DNA of 64,000 bases from Cyanobium sp. Tous-M-B4 (GCF_024345395.1 NZ_JAGQBA010000003.1:186001-250000), one strand, 5' to 3'; shown: positions 1-9,236, counted from the first letter of the stretch. Made by a program: numbers and translations. The notes: generated by a model from the sequence alone, not told the origin.

Positions 1-771
1 GAAGAACGCCATCGCCAGCAGCGCCGCGATCGCCGTCTGAAGCCCGTTCACCAGCTCGTTGCTGAGCCAGCCCAAACGCTGTTGGACGCTGGCTCCGATC
101 AGGCTTTCGATCAAGGTGGCCGCCAGGCCCACCAGGGTCACAAGCAGCCAGGCGCCGCTGCCAGCCAGCAGCCCCAGGGCCAGCATCAGGGCTGCCATCA
201 GCGCACTGCCCACCAGGCTGGCGGCGGTGCCCTCCAGGCTGATCGCCCCTTCAGTTCCGGGTGGCACCGGACGCAAGGTGGTGATCAGCAGCGTGTGGCG
301 CCCCCAGCGCTTGCCGATTTCACTGCCAAATGTGTCGGCCAACTTGGCGGCGAAGCTGGCAGCAAAACCAACCAGCAGCAGCGGCGCCGCTGCCGGTGCC
401 AGGGCGGCGGCGCCAGCCAGTAAGGCGCCGGTAGCAGCCGAACCCCAAACGTTCTCCGGCCCGCGCAAACCGCCTCGCGCCTCCGCCAATCCCCGCGCCT
501 GCTTGGTGCGAAAGCCCAGGCGCGTTACCAGGGAGCCCAGGGCCAGATAGATCACCACCGCCAGCCAGCCCCGCAGGCCGAGGCAACCCCACAGCAAGCT
601 GCCGAGGATGCCGGCATGCACCCAGCCAGCGGGGGTTAGCAGGGGCAGGCGCTGGGCAAGGAAGATCAGCACCGCATTGAGGGCCACTGCCAGGAGCCAG
701 TGGCTCCAGGTCTGGGGGGCGACGAGTGCTGGGGAGAGCAGGGCTGGCACTACAAGGGCCGGGGCAGACAT
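1..771 (-). CDS. DUF92 family membrane protein, VTE6-like (partial, 3' end outside window)
   Basis: Integral membrane protein of the DUF92 (TIGR00297) family. The family includes plant VTE6 phytyl-phosphate kinase and its cyanobacterial counterpart, which make phytyl diphosphate from recycled phytol for tocopherol and phylloquinone; assignment of that reaction here is inference. The 257 visible residues are mostly hydrophobic helices. Two family motifs are seen: ADTFGSEIG at about residues 145-153 and GTEGAISLEGT at about 172-182. The ATG at 771 gives a plausible N-terminus, MSAPALVVP. The C-terminus runs off the window edge. It is divergent from the small gene at 878. Confidence 0.85.
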   Translation of the reverse strand, partial: MSAPALVVPALLSPALVAPQTWSHWLLAVALNAVLIFLAQRLPLLTPAGWVHAGILGSLLWGCLGLRGWLAVVIYLALGSLVTRLGFRTKQARGLAEARGGLRGPENVWGSAATGALLAGAAALAPAAAPLLLVGFAASFAAKLADTFGSEIGKRWGRHTLLITTLRPVPPGTEGAISLEGTAASLVGSALMAALMLALGLLAGSGAWLLVTLVGLAATLIESLIGASVQQRLGWLSNELVNGLQTAIAALLAMAFF

Positions 772-877
772 CAGCACAGGGCAGCAGCGGCGCCAACAAA
801 GTGTGTTGCACAGCGCGGCAGCAGCGTCACAGGGCAGCGCAGCAACGGATAATCGCCATTACGACGCTGCTGCCGTG

Positions 878-1270
878 ATGGTGTTCAACCGCAAGGCCTT
901 CTTCTTAGACCTGGGCAGCGAAGGGGCTACACCAGCGCAGGTGGCGATCGCCGAGGCCAAGCCCGATCCCAGCGAGCCGGAAGCTAGCCAAGCGGCAACT
1001 TTCCAAGTAGGCGTTGGCTCCTCTAGTCCAGCTGCAGCGACAGCCGCAGCAAAGCCAGCGAGCCCAGCTCCAGCAGGCTCGGCACCCACCACGGCTGAAG
1101 CGATCGCTGCCGAATTGCGGGCCGCCCAGGAGGCCCTGCCCCCACCCAGCAACGCCACCTTCGCCCCCGACTGCCTCAACCCGGCCAACACCCTGCCCAG
1201 CCGCCGTCGCCTAGCCGGCGCCAACCTGGCGGGCTTTAAGGCGATGGCCTCCGGCATGTTCCGCAACTAA
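878..1270 (+). CDS. Conserved hypothetical protein, low-complexity Ala/Pro-rich middle
   Basis: 130-residue soluble protein of unknown function. The N-terminus (MVFNRKAFFLDLGSEGATP) and the C-terminal stretch with FAPDCLNPANTLPSRRR and KAMASGMF look like conserved blocks joined by an Ala/Pro/Glu-rich linker (about residues 30-85). I have the impression of similar picocyanobacterial proteins but no functional assignment. ATG at 878 is chosen because the longer frame upstream is the antisense of the DUF92 gene; GTG at 875 is an alternative. It converges on rsmE, ending one base from its stop codon. Confidence 0.6.
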   Translation: MVFNRKAFFLDLGSEGATPAQVAIAEAKPDPSEPEASQAATFQVGVGSSSPAAATAAAKPASPAPAGSAPTTAEAIAAELRAAQEALPPPSNATFAPDCLNPANTLPSRRRLAGANLAGFKAMASGMFRN

Positions 1271-1271
1271 C

Positions 1272-2054
1272 TCAGCTAGGCACGCCAGTCTGCTGGGCAC
1301 GCCAGTGGCTGAGCAGCCCTGCTGCCGTTACTGCGGCGGTGCTGCAACGCAAGATCGTGCTGCCCAAGCTCACGGCTTGCCAGCCGTTGGTCAGGGCAAA
1401 GGCTTCCTCAACTGGAGTCCAGCCCCCCTCTGGGCCAATCGCCACAGTGAGCGGCTCGCTGGCCCCAGGCGGGCCCCCTAAGTGCTCAAGCGCCTGGGAT
1501 AGCAGGGCCAGGCCGGGCCGTCTGGTGGTGCACAGCAGCCCCCGGCCTGAACCGCCGGGCGGCTGGGCCCCCAGCAGCTCGGCGGCTGACAGCAGCGGTT
1601 CTAGCTGGGGTTGCCAAAGGCGTTCACACTGCTCTACCGCCTCCCGCAGGATCGCCTCTGCTCGCTCCGGCTTCAGGGAGTCAGCGGCAACGCTGCGCTG
1701 GGCCTGCAGAGGGGTGAACCGATCCACACCAAGTTCACAGGCCATGCGCAACAACACGTCGGCATCGCGCTTTGGTAGTGCCACCGCCAACTGCAGTGGC
1801 GGCGCCGCTGGAGGCTCAAACGCCAGGGGGTAGCTGGGGGGCTGCTCCAGCAGAGCCAGATCGGCTGGACCCAACAGGGCAGTCCAGAGACTGCCTGCCC
1901 CATCCACCACCGCAAAGCGATCGCCGGGGCGCAAGCGCAGCACCCGGGTGAGGTAGTGGAGCTCCTGGCGATCCAGCTCCAGCTCAGCGCCAGCAGAGGG
2001 GCCGGCGGTCAAGCGACCGGGGGTAACTAGCAGACGGCGCAGATCCCGAGTCAC
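1272..2054 (-). CDS. rsmE: 16S rRNA (uracil1498-N3)-methyltransferase RsmE
   Basis: 260 residues, usual family length. RsmE methylates N3 of U1498 in 16S rRNA using S-adenosylmethionine and has the SPOUT knot fold. An N-terminal PUA-like domain (HYLTRVLRLRPGDRFAVVDG, about 32-51) precedes the SPOUT domain, with the SAM-binding knot seen as AIGPEGGWTPVEE and then LGSTILRCSTAAVTA near the C-terminus; the usual motif is close to LGPRILRTETA, so the knot is slightly divergent. The start is GTG at 2054. DUF3531 lies 8 bases upstream on the same strand and the two are probably co-transcribed. Confidence 0.93.
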   Translation of the reverse strand: MTRDLRRLLVTPGRLTAGPSAGAELELDRQELHYLTRVLRLRPGDRFAVVDGAGSLWTALLGPADLALLEQPPSYPLAFEPPAAPPLQLAVALPKRDADVLLRMACELGVDRFTPLQAQRSVAADSLKPERAEAILREAVEQCERLWQPQLEPLLSAAELLGAQPPGGSGRGLLCTTRRPGLALLSQALEHLGGPPGASEPLTVAIGPEGGWTPVEEAFALTNGWQAVSLGSTILRCSTAAVTAAGLLSHWRAQQTGVPS

Positions 2055-2062
2055 GCTGCTTC

Positions 2063-2614
2063 TTAGTCGCGGGACTGAAGGTCTTTGTAATCTTCGCCAG
2101 CTTCACCATCACCTTCTTCGTCTTCTTCGTCTTCTTCATGACTGCCCTCGTCGTCGTCCTCAAGCTCATCGAGGCTAGGGAACAGGGCATCGGGTTGGTC
2201 CTCGATCGGCCAGTCGTCGTTGAGACCACCAATCAGCAACTCCTCAATTTCGAGCACGTCGTTGTTGAGCTGGCCCAGGGCATTGATCAACACGTCGAGG
2301 GCGAAGGCATCACTGGTGCCGAGATCCACCCAGCAACGCGCCCACTCCTCCTGATATTCCATCGGGCCCATGTTGTGCATTAGGGCTGGCAGGGCGCCGG
2401 CAGCAGCCTCGTGGCTGTAAGCCATCCAGCCCAGCTCTGCGCCCTCCTCGTGGGACTGGAGGTTTTCGGCGTTGAAGCCACCCAATTTGCCCAGGTAAAA
2501 CCAACTATCAAAGGCAGTTTCCAAGTAACCGCGCTCGCCCGAACCCACCGGGTGGGGGAAACGCATCCAGATCCAGCAGTTGAAGGGGTTGAATTCGCGG
2601 AAACGCACCTCCAT
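2063..2614 (-). CDS. DUF3531 family protein
   Basis: 183-residue protein of the DUF3531 family, found in cyanobacteria and plastids, function not established. The family core MEVRFREFNPFNCWIW at the N-terminus and AFDSWFYLGKLGGFNAENLQ at about 38-57 is clearly visible. The C-terminal 40 residues are a very acidic tail (runs of Asp/Glu), which is low complexity and may be species-specific. ATG at 2614 starts directly at the family core; the frame is open further upstream but that part overlaps the divergent ABC gene and is not family-like. Followed 8 bases later by rsmE. Confidence 0.85.
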   Translation of the reverse strand: MEVRFREFNPFNCWIWMRFPHPVGSGERGYLETAFDSWFYLGKLGGFNAENLQSHEEGAELGWMAYSHEAAAGALPALMHNMGPMEYQEEWARCWVDLGTSDAFALDVLINALGQLNNDVLEIEELLIGGLNDDWPIEDQPDALFPSLDELEDDDEGSHEEDEEDEEGDGEAGEDYKDLQSRD

Positions 2615-2675
2615 GGCGGATTGGCTGCAGCACAGAACTGGCTCAATCAAACACGCCCGCCGGCATGCTGGGGAG

Positions 2676-3356
2676 ATGCTTGAACTCCGCAACGTCAGCT
2701 ACCAACCGGCCACGGCGGTGGCATCGGTGCTCTGCGGCGTCAGCCTCACCCTGGCTGTGGGCCGCGCCTCCCTGGTGGCCGGTCGCAGTGGCAGTGGCAA
2801 AACCACCCTGCTGGAGGTGATCAGCGGCTTGGCCGAGCCCTCGAGCGGCCAGGTGCTGTGGGAAGGCCAGCAGCTCAATGGCCGCCAGCTGCGCTGGCTA
2901 TGCGGCCTGGTGTTTCAGTTTCCGGAGCGCCATTTCCTCGGCCTCAGCGTGGGGCAGGAGCTGAAGCTCGGTCACCGCCGGCTCACAGCAGAAGAGGCCC
3001 AGGCAGCCCTGCAGCTGGTGGGTATGGAAGGCTTGTCATTGCAGCAGGCGCCGGAGCAGCTGAGCGGCGGCCAGCAGAGGCGCCTGGCCCTGGCAGTGCA
3101 GCTGCTGCGCAACCCCCGAGTGCTGCTGCTGGATGAACCCACCGCAGGCCTCGACTGGGCCGTTCGTGGCGAAATCCTGGAGCTGTTGGCGGCCCTGTCC
3201 CAGGAGCGGGCCGTGCTGGTGGTCACCCACGAGCCGGAGCTATTTCGCGGCGTGATCGATGGAGGCTGGCGGCTGGAGCAGGGTCAGCTGGAACCTCTCG
3301 GCGCGCTGCCTACGATGGTTCCAACGATGGCCACCCCCCAGGAAAACCAGCCTTGA
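2676..3356 (+). CDS. ABC transporter ATP-binding protein (CbiO/EcfA-like)
   Basis: 226-residue single ABC ATPase domain. Walker [10 protein letters not shown] (about 35-43), Q-loop in FQFPERHF, signature LSGGQQRR, Walker [13 protein letters not shown] and the switch His in VVTHEPE are all present, so it should hydrolyse ATP. The [15 protein letters not shown] segment is typical of CbiO/EcfA-type energising subunits of cobalt, nickel or vitamin importers, and plastid relatives exist. No permease is adjacent, so substrate and partner are unknown. ATG at 2676 follows GGGGAG. The stop overlaps the hslO start by three bases (TTGA), indicating translational coupling. Confidence 0.85.
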   Translation: MLELRNVSYQPATAVASVLCGVSLTLAVGRASLVAGRSGSGKTTLLEVISGLAEPSSGQVLWEGQQLNGRQLRWLCGLVFQFPERHFLGLSVGQELKLGHRRLTAEEAQAALQLVGMEGLSLQQAPEQLSGGQQRRLALAVQLLRNPRVLLLDEPTAGLDWAVRGEILELLAALSQERAVLVVTHEPELFRGVIDGGWRLEQGQLEPLGALPTMVPTMATPQENQP

Positions 3357-4270
3357 GCGACCAACTTCTCCGGGCCACGGCCGCCGGCGGCGGCATCCGC
3401 ATGGTGGCGGTCAGCACCACCCAGGCCAGCCGCACCGCCAGGGAGCGCCATCAGCTCTCTTTTCTCGCCAGTGCCCTGCTGGGCCGCGCCATGACGGCTG
3501 GGCTGCTGCTGGCCAGCTCGATGAAGGTGGCCCATGGCCGCGTCAACCTACGCATCGCCTCAGACGGCCCACTGAAGGGCCTGATGGTGGATGCGGGCCG
3601 CAACGGCACGGTGCGCGGCCATGTGGGCTACCCGGGCTTGGAGCTCGAGCTGCTGAAAGATCCAGAAGGCCTGGCCCAGTTTGACTTCAAAACCGCCTGC
3701 GGCACCGGCTATCTGCACGTGGTGCGAGATCTGGGCGAAGGCGAGACCTTCAGCTCAACGGTGGAGCTGGTGAGCGGCGGCATCGGCGAAGACCTGGCCT
3801 CATATCTGCTGCACTCCGAGCAGACACCTTCAGCGGTATTCGTCGGCGAGCAGCTCGACAACAGTGGTGTGCTTTGCAGTGGCGGCGTGCTGGTGCAGGT
3901 GATGCCAAAGGCCGCCCGCGAACCCGCCCTAGTCGCCCTTCTCGAAGAGCGCTGCCGCGAGGTGAAGCACTTCAGCCAGCGACTAGCCGAGTGCGAAGGC
4001 CAGCTACACAGCCTGCTCGAAGATATTTTTCCAGATCTCGATCCCCAGCCCCTCGAAGACGCTGAGGCCTGTACGCCGGTGCGCTTCCACTGCCCCTGCA
4101 GCCGGGAGCGCAGCGTCAGCGCCCTGAAACTGCTAGGCCAGGCCGAACTAATCTCAATTTTAGTGGAAGACGGCCATGCCGAACTTATCTGCCACTTCTG
4201 CAATGAGATCTACACTGTTGAGGCGGATGAACTTAGCGAATTAATCACAGAGTGCACTCCGGCTCCATAG
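3353..4270 (+). CDS. hslO: Hsp33 family redox-regulated holdase chaperone HslO
   Basis: 305 residues, normal for the family. Hsp33 is a cytosolic holdase activated by oxidation: four C-terminal cysteines bind zinc when reduced and form disulfides under oxidative stress. The four cysteines are visible as CPC (about 247-249) and CHFC (280-283). The N-terminal [15 protein letters not shown] matches the family start exactly, which supports the unusual TTG start at 3353; this TTG overlaps the stop of the ABC gene. Such coupling suggests expression from the ABC gene's promoter, though a functional link between the two is not obvious. Confidence 0.93.
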   Translation: MSDQLLRATAAGGGIRMVAVSTTQASRTARERHQLSFLASALLGRAMTAGLLLASSMKVAHGRVNLRIASDGPLKGLMVDAGRNGTVRGHVGYPGLELELLKDPEGLAQFDFKTACGTGYLHVVRDLGEGETFSSTVELVSGGIGEDLASYLLHSEQTPSAVFVGEQLDNSGVLCSGGVLVQVMPKAAREPALVALLEERCREVKHFSQRLAECEGQLHSLLEDIFPDLDPQPLEDAEACTPVRFHCPCSRERSVSALKLLGQAELISILVEDGHAELICHFCNEIYTVEADELSELITECTPAP

Positions 4271-4372
4271 ACAACAAGCCGTGTTCTATAAATAGCAAGG
4301 CCTGCACTAAATATAGCAAGCCCTGAACCGATTCAACAATAAAACAATTAGCTGGTTGAGTGATCAATCAAA

Positions 4373-5050
4373 TCAACCAATCAGCAGGGCGCCAAGCAAC
4401 AACAGCAGCAGAGCCGGCAGGCTTTGAACCTGGGTCAGGCTCAATGGCAACCCGAGCGGCAAGGTGCTGGAGAGAGCACCGGCCAAAATCGCGCCCACCA
4501 GCAATCCGGCGCAGAGCAGGGCGAAGCCCCAGCCCACCGCAGCTAGGAAGCGCCGGTTACGCCACTGCAGGTTGATAACTGCCATTGCTGTAGCAAAGGC
4601 AAGCACCAGATCCGGGGGGAAGCCTGGAGCTAGCAGTAGTAGGAGCAGTAAAGCCCCAGATGTGGCCAGGGGGAACCAGAGCTCCCGTCCAGTAGCTAGA
4701 GCCATGCCAGGAAGCCTGAGCTGGGGAGCGGAAACCCTGGGCAACTGAAGCTGAGGCAAGGCCGGTACCGCAAGCTTGGGCGGCGGCGGCGCCAGTTGCT
4801 CCCGCTGGGAGGCGGACTTAGCCGCGCTACTCACGCGACCCTGCTGACGCTCTTTGAGGCGCTCCATCAAGACAGCGTCATAGGCAGCCTCGATCCGCGA
4901 GCGCGCCATGGTGTCGTCACCCACCTCGTCGAGCCGGGCCAATTTGGCCGCCTGCACCTCGTCGAAGCCAGCATCAGCAGGCACGCCCAGCCGCTCGTAG
5001 GGGCCAGAGGGGTCGGCAGCCGGTGATGGCTTGTCGGAGCGTTGAGTCAT
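4373..5050 (-). CDS. CPP1-like family protein (DUF3353), J-like membrane protein
   Basis: 225 residues. The N-terminus carries a degenerate J-like domain (PYERLGVPADAGFDEVQAAK, about 17-36, then IEAAYDAVLMERLKERQQGRV), followed by a Pro-rich linker and three or four hydrophobic helices from about residue 125 to the C-terminus. Plant CPP1 is a chaperone-like protein that stabilises the light-dependent protochlorophyllide oxidoreductase; the cyanobacterial role is inferred from that family. The HPD motif of true J-proteins is absent. It converges with hslO; a GGTTGA...TCAACC inverted repeat lies between and overlaps its stop codon, too weak to call as a terminator. Confidence 0.85.
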   Translation of the reverse strand: MTQRSDKPSPAADPSGPYERLGVPADAGFDEVQAAKLARLDEVGDDTMARSRIEAAYDAVLMERLKERQQGRVSSAAKSASQREQLAPPPPKLAVPALPQLQLPRVSAPQLRLPGMALATGRELWFPLATSGALLLLLLLAPGFPPDLVLAFATAMAVINLQWRNRRFLAAVGWGFALLCAGLLVGAILAGALSSTLPLGLPLSLTQVQSLPALLLLLLGALLIG

Positions 5051-5117
5051 GACAAGCCGCGGAACGACATAGGGGGAATCACAAAACGTTCCATTGAGTC
5101 AGCGTATCGAGGCCTGA

Positions 5118-5357
5118 CTAAAACAGGGGATCACTAGAGAGAAATCCAGCCTCGAGTTGCAGACGACGGCTGCAGCTTTCTGCTTCCTCAGCCCCGAGTC
5201 GCTTGCGGTGTTTAAGCAGGGGAAGCTGGGGTGGCAAGTGGCTGCCTTCCCGCATCTCAACCGTGGTCGCACCAATAGGTCCCTGGGCGGGCAGGAAACT
5301 CACGTAATCGCAGCCCCCGTCTGGGCGGGGACGCACCAGCCAAAGAGGCTTGGGCAT
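5118..5357 (-). CDS. Small hypothetical protein (possibly DUF1651-like)
   Basis: 79 residues, basic, no membrane segment. The segment PLLKHRKRLGAEEAES followed by a short helix resembles the end of DUF1651 proteins, which are abundant small proteins of marine and freshwater Synechococcus, but the N-terminal half is not clearly alike, so this is tentative. ATG at 5357 or the adjacent in-frame GTG at 5360 are equivalent starts. It stands alone between CPP1-like and the arsenic genes and could be a shadow reading frame, although its amino acid composition is protein-like. Confidence 0.45.
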   Translation of the reverse strand: MPKPLWLVRPRPDGGCDYVSFLPAQGPIGATTVEMREGSHLPPQLPLLKHRKRLGAEEAESCSRRLQLEAGFLSSDPLF

Positions 5358-5475
5358 CACTGTGATGGTTTGTTACTTACCAGTCTGGCGCGCCGGCTCC
5401 CCTGCCGTGAGCGTTGCTTGTGGTGGCCTCAAAAGCCGAGGCAGTGTGGTGAAGCCCATGACAATGGAACAGCGC

Positions 5476-6543
5476 TCAATTCTCATAAACCAGAGGAAAC
5501 CATCCTCTCAAAGCCCGCGAGACGTAAACCAGGCCCACCAAAACAGGAACCTCGATCAGAGGGCCCACGACCCCGGCAAGGGCCTGCTGAGAAGTCACAC
5601 CCCAAACACTGATACTGACGGCAATTGCCAGTTCAAAGTTGTTGCCAGAAGCAGTGAAGGCGAGCGACGAGGTGCGCTTATAATCGAGGCCACTACAGCG
5701 GCCAATAACAAAGGCCAGGCTCCACATCAGAACGAAATAAATAAACAGTGGAATGGCTATCCACAGCACCCGAAGCGGATCAGATGTAATGGCCTGACCC
5801 TGGAAGGCGAACATCACCACAATCGTGAACAGCAGGCCATAGAGAGCCCAAGGAGCGAGCCGTGGCAAAAAGGTTTTTTCATACCAGCGCACACCTTTGG
5901 TTCGCACGCCAATACGTCGAGTAAGGAAACCTGCAAGCAAAGGAACTCCCAAAAAAATCATCACCGCCTTAGCAATCTCCCAAAACGAGAAATTCACCAC
6001 CTCACTATTAAGACCAAGCCAGTCAGGCAGGATCTGCAGATAAAAGCTGCCAAGCAGGGCATAGGCGAGCACCTGAATAACAGAATTAATAGCCACAAGC
6101 AACGCAGCCGCTTCCCGGTCGCCCCCAGCCAGATCAATCCATATCAACACCATCGCAATGCACGGAGCGATACCGATCAGGATCAAACCGGTGCGAAATT
6201 CGGGCTGATCAGGCAAAAACAACCAAGCCAGGCAGAACATCAGCAAGGGACCCAAACCCCAAACCAAGCCGAGCGCCAGTCCCAGCAGTTTGCGGTCGCT
6301 GGCCACCCGCGCGAGCTCCCCGTAGCGAACCTTGGCCAGCACCGGATACAGCATCATCAATAGACCCAGCGCAATCGGCAGCGAGGTATGGCCTACCTGC
6401 ACGGTGCCAAGCAGCGACTGAAGACCAGGCAACAGGCGACCAAGCAATAGGCCGCTCGCCATCGCCAAAAGGATCCAAAACGGCAAAAGCCGATCAAGTA
6501 GAGAAAGTCGAGCCAAAACGGGCTCTTGAGCAGGGGAGGTCAT
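5476..6543 (-). CDS. acr3: Arsenite efflux permease Acr3
   Basis: 355 residues with about ten hydrophobic helices, the size of Acr3 of the bile/arsenite/riboflavin transporter superfamily. It exports As(III) driven by proton motive force. Family features seen are the FPxx-type segment ASGLLLGRLLPG near the N-terminus, GLILIGIAPCIAMVLIW around residue 120 with the conserved functional Cys in the APCIAMV segment, and SLAFTASGNNFELAIAV in the C-terminal half. ATG at 6543 overlaps the arsR stop (ATGA), so arsR-acr3 are translationally coupled. A start nine codons further upstream is possible but would lie inside arsR. Confidence 0.93.
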   Translation of the reverse strand: MTSPAQEPVLARLSLLDRLLPFWILLAMASGLLLGRLLPGLQSLLGTVQVGHTSLPIALGLLMMLYPVLAKVRYGELARVASDRKLLGLALGLVWGLGPLLMFCLAWLFLPDQPEFRTGLILIGIAPCIAMVLIWIDLAGGDREAAALLVAINSVIQVLAYALLGSFYLQILPDWLGLNSEVVNFSFWEIAKAVMIFLGVPLLAGFLTRRIGVRTKGVRWYEKTFLPRLAPWALYGLLFTIVVMFAFQGQAITSDPLRVLWIAIPLFIYFVLMWSLAFVIGRCSGLDYKRTSSLAFTASGNNFELAIAVSISVWGVTSQQALAGVVGPLIEVPVLVGLVYVSRALRGWFPLVYEN

Positions 6544-6866
6544 CGGCAACAGGGGGCAGGAGTAGAGCATTTGGCAGCCAAATCCCCTAGCCAGCCGCGC
6601 AACTGCTCAATCGCATCGGTGCGCAGGCTGTAGTAAACCCAGCGGCCCTCATCTCGGGCCTCAATCAAACCAGCCTCTCTCAACACCTTGAGATGGAAAG
6701 AGAGCTTCGATTGGGCTAGGCCCAGCTCACTGGTGAGCTCACAAACGCAGCGCTCACCTGCCCCCAAGGCTTCAAGCACCTGGAGCCTGAGGGGATCGGC
6801 CATGGCCTTAAGCAGGGCCCGAGCCTTGGTGGGCTCAAGCGCCACAGGGTGATCTAGAACACTCAT
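6540..6866 (-). CDS. arsR: ArsR/SmtB family arsenite-responsive repressor
   Basis: 108-residue winged-helix repressor. The helix-turn-helix is around LAQSKLSFHLKVLREAGLIEARDEG. Two As(III) ligand candidates are C40 and C42 in RCVCEL, the alpha-3 type site of classic ArsR; further cysteines are C100, C106 and C107 at the C-terminus. The family releases operator DNA when As(III) binds. A perfect palindrome lies 12 bases upstream of its ATG, between it and the divergent GAPDH-arsJ pair, so it probably controls both arms. Coupled to acr3 downstream. Confidence 0.94.
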   Translation of the reverse strand: MSVLDHPVALEPTKARALLKAMADPLRLQVLEALGAGERCVCELTSELGLAQSKLSFHLKVLREAGLIEARDEGRWVYYSLRTDAIEQLRGWLGDLAAKCSTPAPCCR

Positions 6867-6877
6867 ACACCAATTTT

Positions 6878-6893
6878 AGTTGATGAATCAACT
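6878..6893. promoter_or_regulatory. Palindromic ArsR operator between arsR and GAPDH-arsJ
   Basis: AGTTGATGAATCAACT is a perfect 7-2-7 inverted repeat in the 78-base divergent intergenic region. ArsR/SmtB family operators are short AT-rich palindromes of this kind located over the promoter, so this is the obvious ArsR site for both transcription units. A copy differing at one central base is found at 51605-51620. Confidence 0.75.
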
Positions 6894-6944
6894 CATATTG
6901 ATTTAGGGTCTCGCAATCCATGCCGCCATTGTCGGCTCTGATCC

Positions 6945-7970
6945 ATGAAAATCGGCATAAACGGCTTTGGCCGCATCGGCCGCCTGGTGTTTAGGGCCCT
7001 GTGGGGCCGTCCCGGCATTGAGCTGGTTCACGTCAACGACTGCGGCGGTGATGCTCAAACCGCAGCGCACCTGCTCGCCTTCGACTCCGTTCATGGCCGC
7101 TGGCAACAGGCGGTGCAAGGAAATACGCGGGGCTTCTTCGTGGGGAGCCAGGCTGTGAGCTACACGCGGGAGAGCGATCCGACCGCAGTGCCCTGGAGGG
7201 AAGCCGGCGTGGAGATGGTGCTGGAGTGCAGCGGCAAGTTCAAAACACCGGAAACACTCCAGCCCTATTTCGACCAAGTGGGCCTCAAACGCGTGGTGGT
7301 GGCCTGCCCAGTGAAGGGTGAAATCGCAGGGGCAGAGGCTCTCAACGTTGTCTTCGGTATCAACCACCAGCTTTACGACCCAGGCCAGCACCGCTTACTG
7401 ACCGCCGCCTCCTGCACAACCAACTGCCTGGCGCCGGTGGTGAAGGTGATTCACGAGAGCTTTGGCATCAAGCACGGCTCAATCACCACCCTGCACGACG
7501 TCACCAACACCCAGGTAGTGGTGGATGGCTTCAAAAGCGACCTGCGCCGGGCCCGCTCCTGCATGCAAAGCCTGATCCCCACCACCACGGGGTCAGCCAA
7601 GGCGATTGGAATGATCTTTCCAGAGCTGCAAGGAAAACTAAACGGCCATGCGGTGAGGGTACCGCTGCTGAATGCCTCCCTCACCGATGCAGTATTTGAA
7701 CTAATGCGCGAGGTGACAGTAGAGGAGGTAAACAGCGCCTTTGAAGCCGCTGCCAACGGACCACTGCGCGGCCTTCTTGGCTACGAAACCAGGCCGCTGG
7801 TCTCAGTTGATTATGTAAATGATGATCGCAGCGCCATCATCGATGCCGCCTCGACCATGGTGGTAAACGGCACCCAGCTAAAGGTATACGCGTGGTATGA
7901 CAATGAGTGGGGCTACAGCTCTCGCATGGCCGATCTGGTGAGCCATGTGGCCCTGATCGACGAGCGCTGA
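6945..7970 (+). CDS. ArsJ-associated glyceraldehyde-3-phosphate dehydrogenase
   Basis: 341 residues, full-length GAPDH. The Rossmann motif [10 protein letters not shown] is at 4-13, Asp32 suggests preference for NAD+, and the catalytic Cys157 lies in ASCTTNC. In arsenic operons this enzyme uses arsenate in place of phosphate to form 1-arseno-3-phosphoglycerate, which the adjacent ArsJ exports; that role is established for the pair in Pseudomonas and inferred here from linkage. The arsJ start follows nine bases after its stop. It is separate from the photosynthetic and glycolytic GAPDHs, which should lie elsewhere. Transcribed from the arsR operator region. Confidence 0.9.
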   Translation: MKIGINGFGRIGRLVFRALWGRPGIELVHVNDCGGDAQTAAHLLAFDSVHGRWQQAVQGNTRGFFVGSQAVSYTRESDPTAVPWREAGVEMVLECSGKFKTPETLQPYFDQVGLKRVVVACPVKGEIAGAEALNVVFGINHQLYDPGQHRLLTAASCTTNCLAPVVKVIHESFGIKHGSITTLHDVTNTQVVVDGFKSDLRRARSCMQSLIPTTTGSAKAIGMIFPELQGKLNGHAVRVPLLNASLTDAVFELMREVTVEEVNSAFEAAANGPLRGLLGYETRPLVSVDYVNDDRSAIIDAASTMVVNGTQLKVYAWYDNEWGYSSRMADLVSHVALIDER

Positions 7971-7979
7971 ACCTGAGCC

Positions 7980-9236
7980 ATGAGCCGCGCCCTTTCAGCC
8001 CTGCAGCAATACATGATCGTGACGGCCAATTACTGGGCCTTCACGCTCACCGATGGTGCCCTGCGCATGCTCGTGGTATTCCACTTCCACGAGCTTGGCT
8101 ACAGCACCCTTGAGATCGCCTTTCTATTTCTTTTTTATGAGTTTTTCGGCATCATCACCAACCTCTATGGTGGCTGGTTGGGAGCGCGCTTTGGTCTGCG
8201 GCTAACTCTCTGGAGCGGCACCTTGATGCAGGTAGCGGCGCTGCTAATGCTGATCCCAGTAGCTGAAGACTGGCCAAAATGGTGGAGCGTGGCTTACGTG
8301 ATGGTGGCCCAGGCGATCAGCGGCATAGCCAAGGATCTCAACAAAATGAGTGCCAAGAGCGCCATTAAAACCGTAGTGCCCGAAACTCCGGAAGACCACA
8401 GCAAGGGAGAAGGTCAACTTTTTAAGTGGGTAGCTATTCTCACAGGCTCCAAAAATGCCCTCAAGGGAGTGGGCTTTTTTCTCGGCGGGGTGTTGCTCAC
8501 CACAATCGGCTTTAACGCCGCGGTTGCAGCGATGGCTGCTGGTTTGTTTTTAGCCTTTCTGGTGACCCTAGTGCTGCCGGCAGATATCGGCAGGATGAAA
8601 CAGAAACCAAGCTTTACGGCGCTGTTTTCCAAGAGCCGGGGCATCAACGTGTTGTCGCTGGCACGCTTCTTCCTATTTGGTGCTCGCGACGTTTGGTTTG
8701 TGGTGGCTCTACCGGTATTTCTGCAGAGCGCCCTGGGGTGGCGCTTCTGGGAGGTGGGCGGTTTCATGGGCCTGTGGGTAATCTGCTACGGAATCGTGCA
8801 GGGATCGGCACCGGCCCTGCGCCGATCCTGGGGAAGGTGCGCCCCTCCAGGAGTAGCAGCAGTGCGGTTTTGGAGTGCGGTACTCACGGCTATTCCAGCC
8901 CTGATTGCAATTGCCATGTGGCGGGAGGTTGGCCAGCCTGGGGTAGCAGTAGTGGTGGGATTGGCAGTATTTGGAGTGGTGTTTGCGATGAATTCATCAA
9001 TTCACAGCTACATGATCCTCGCCTACACCGAAGCGGAGGATGTGAGCCTCAACGTGGGCTTCTATTACATGGCCAATGCCGCCGGCCGACTGCTGGGCAC
9101 CGTGCTATCAGGAGCCCTATTTCTGCTGGGCGGCCTGCAGGCTTGCCTGTGGAGCTCGGCAGTACTTGTTGCTCTAGCGGCCTTGGTGAGCACTCGCTTG
9201 CCAACCCCGCCGCGGCAGCTTCAAGAAACTACCTAA
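7980..9236 (+). CDS. arsJ: Organoarsenical efflux MFS transporter ArsJ
   Basis: 418 residues with about twelve hydrophobic helices. The N-terminal segment YMIVTANYWAFTLTDGALRM (about 12-31) and the loop SGIAKDLNKMSAKSAIK are typical of ArsJ. It exports 1-arseno-3-phosphoglycerate made by the neighbouring GAPDH, which then hydrolyses outside and releases arsenate. Together with acr3 this gives the cell separate routes for arsenate and arsenite. Its stop overlaps the stop of the convergent PstS-like gene by four bases. Confidence 0.93.
   Translation: MSRALSALQQYMIVTANYWAFTLTDGALRMLVVFHFHELGYSTLEIAFLFLFYEFFGIITNLYGGWLGARFGLRLTLWSGTLMQVAALLMLIPVAEDWPKWWSVAYVMVAQAISGIAKDLNKMSAKSAIKTVVPETPEDHSKGEGQLFKWVAILTGSKNALKGVGFFLGGVLLTTIGFNAAVAAMAAGLFLAFLVTLVLPADIGRMKQKPSFTALFSKSRGINVLSLARFFLFGARDVWFVVALPVFLQSALGWRFWEVGGFMGLWVICYGIVQGSAPALRRSWGRCAPPGVAAVRFWSAVLTAIPALIAIAMWREVGQPGVAVVVGLAVFGVVFAMNSSIHSYMILAYTEAEDVSLNVGFYYMANAAGRLLGTVLSGALFLLGGLQACLWSSAVLVALAALVSTRLPTPPRQLQETT

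Noticed and set aside
59-811. Several open frames over the DUF92 gene on both strands.
   Set aside because: Arg/Pro/Gly-rich shadows of the DUF92 gene; the DUF92 frame has family motifs and membrane helices.
4351-4384. Inverted repeat GGTTGA...TCAACC between hslO and CPP1-like.
   Set aside because: Short arms, long loop and no T-run; too weak to call a terminator.
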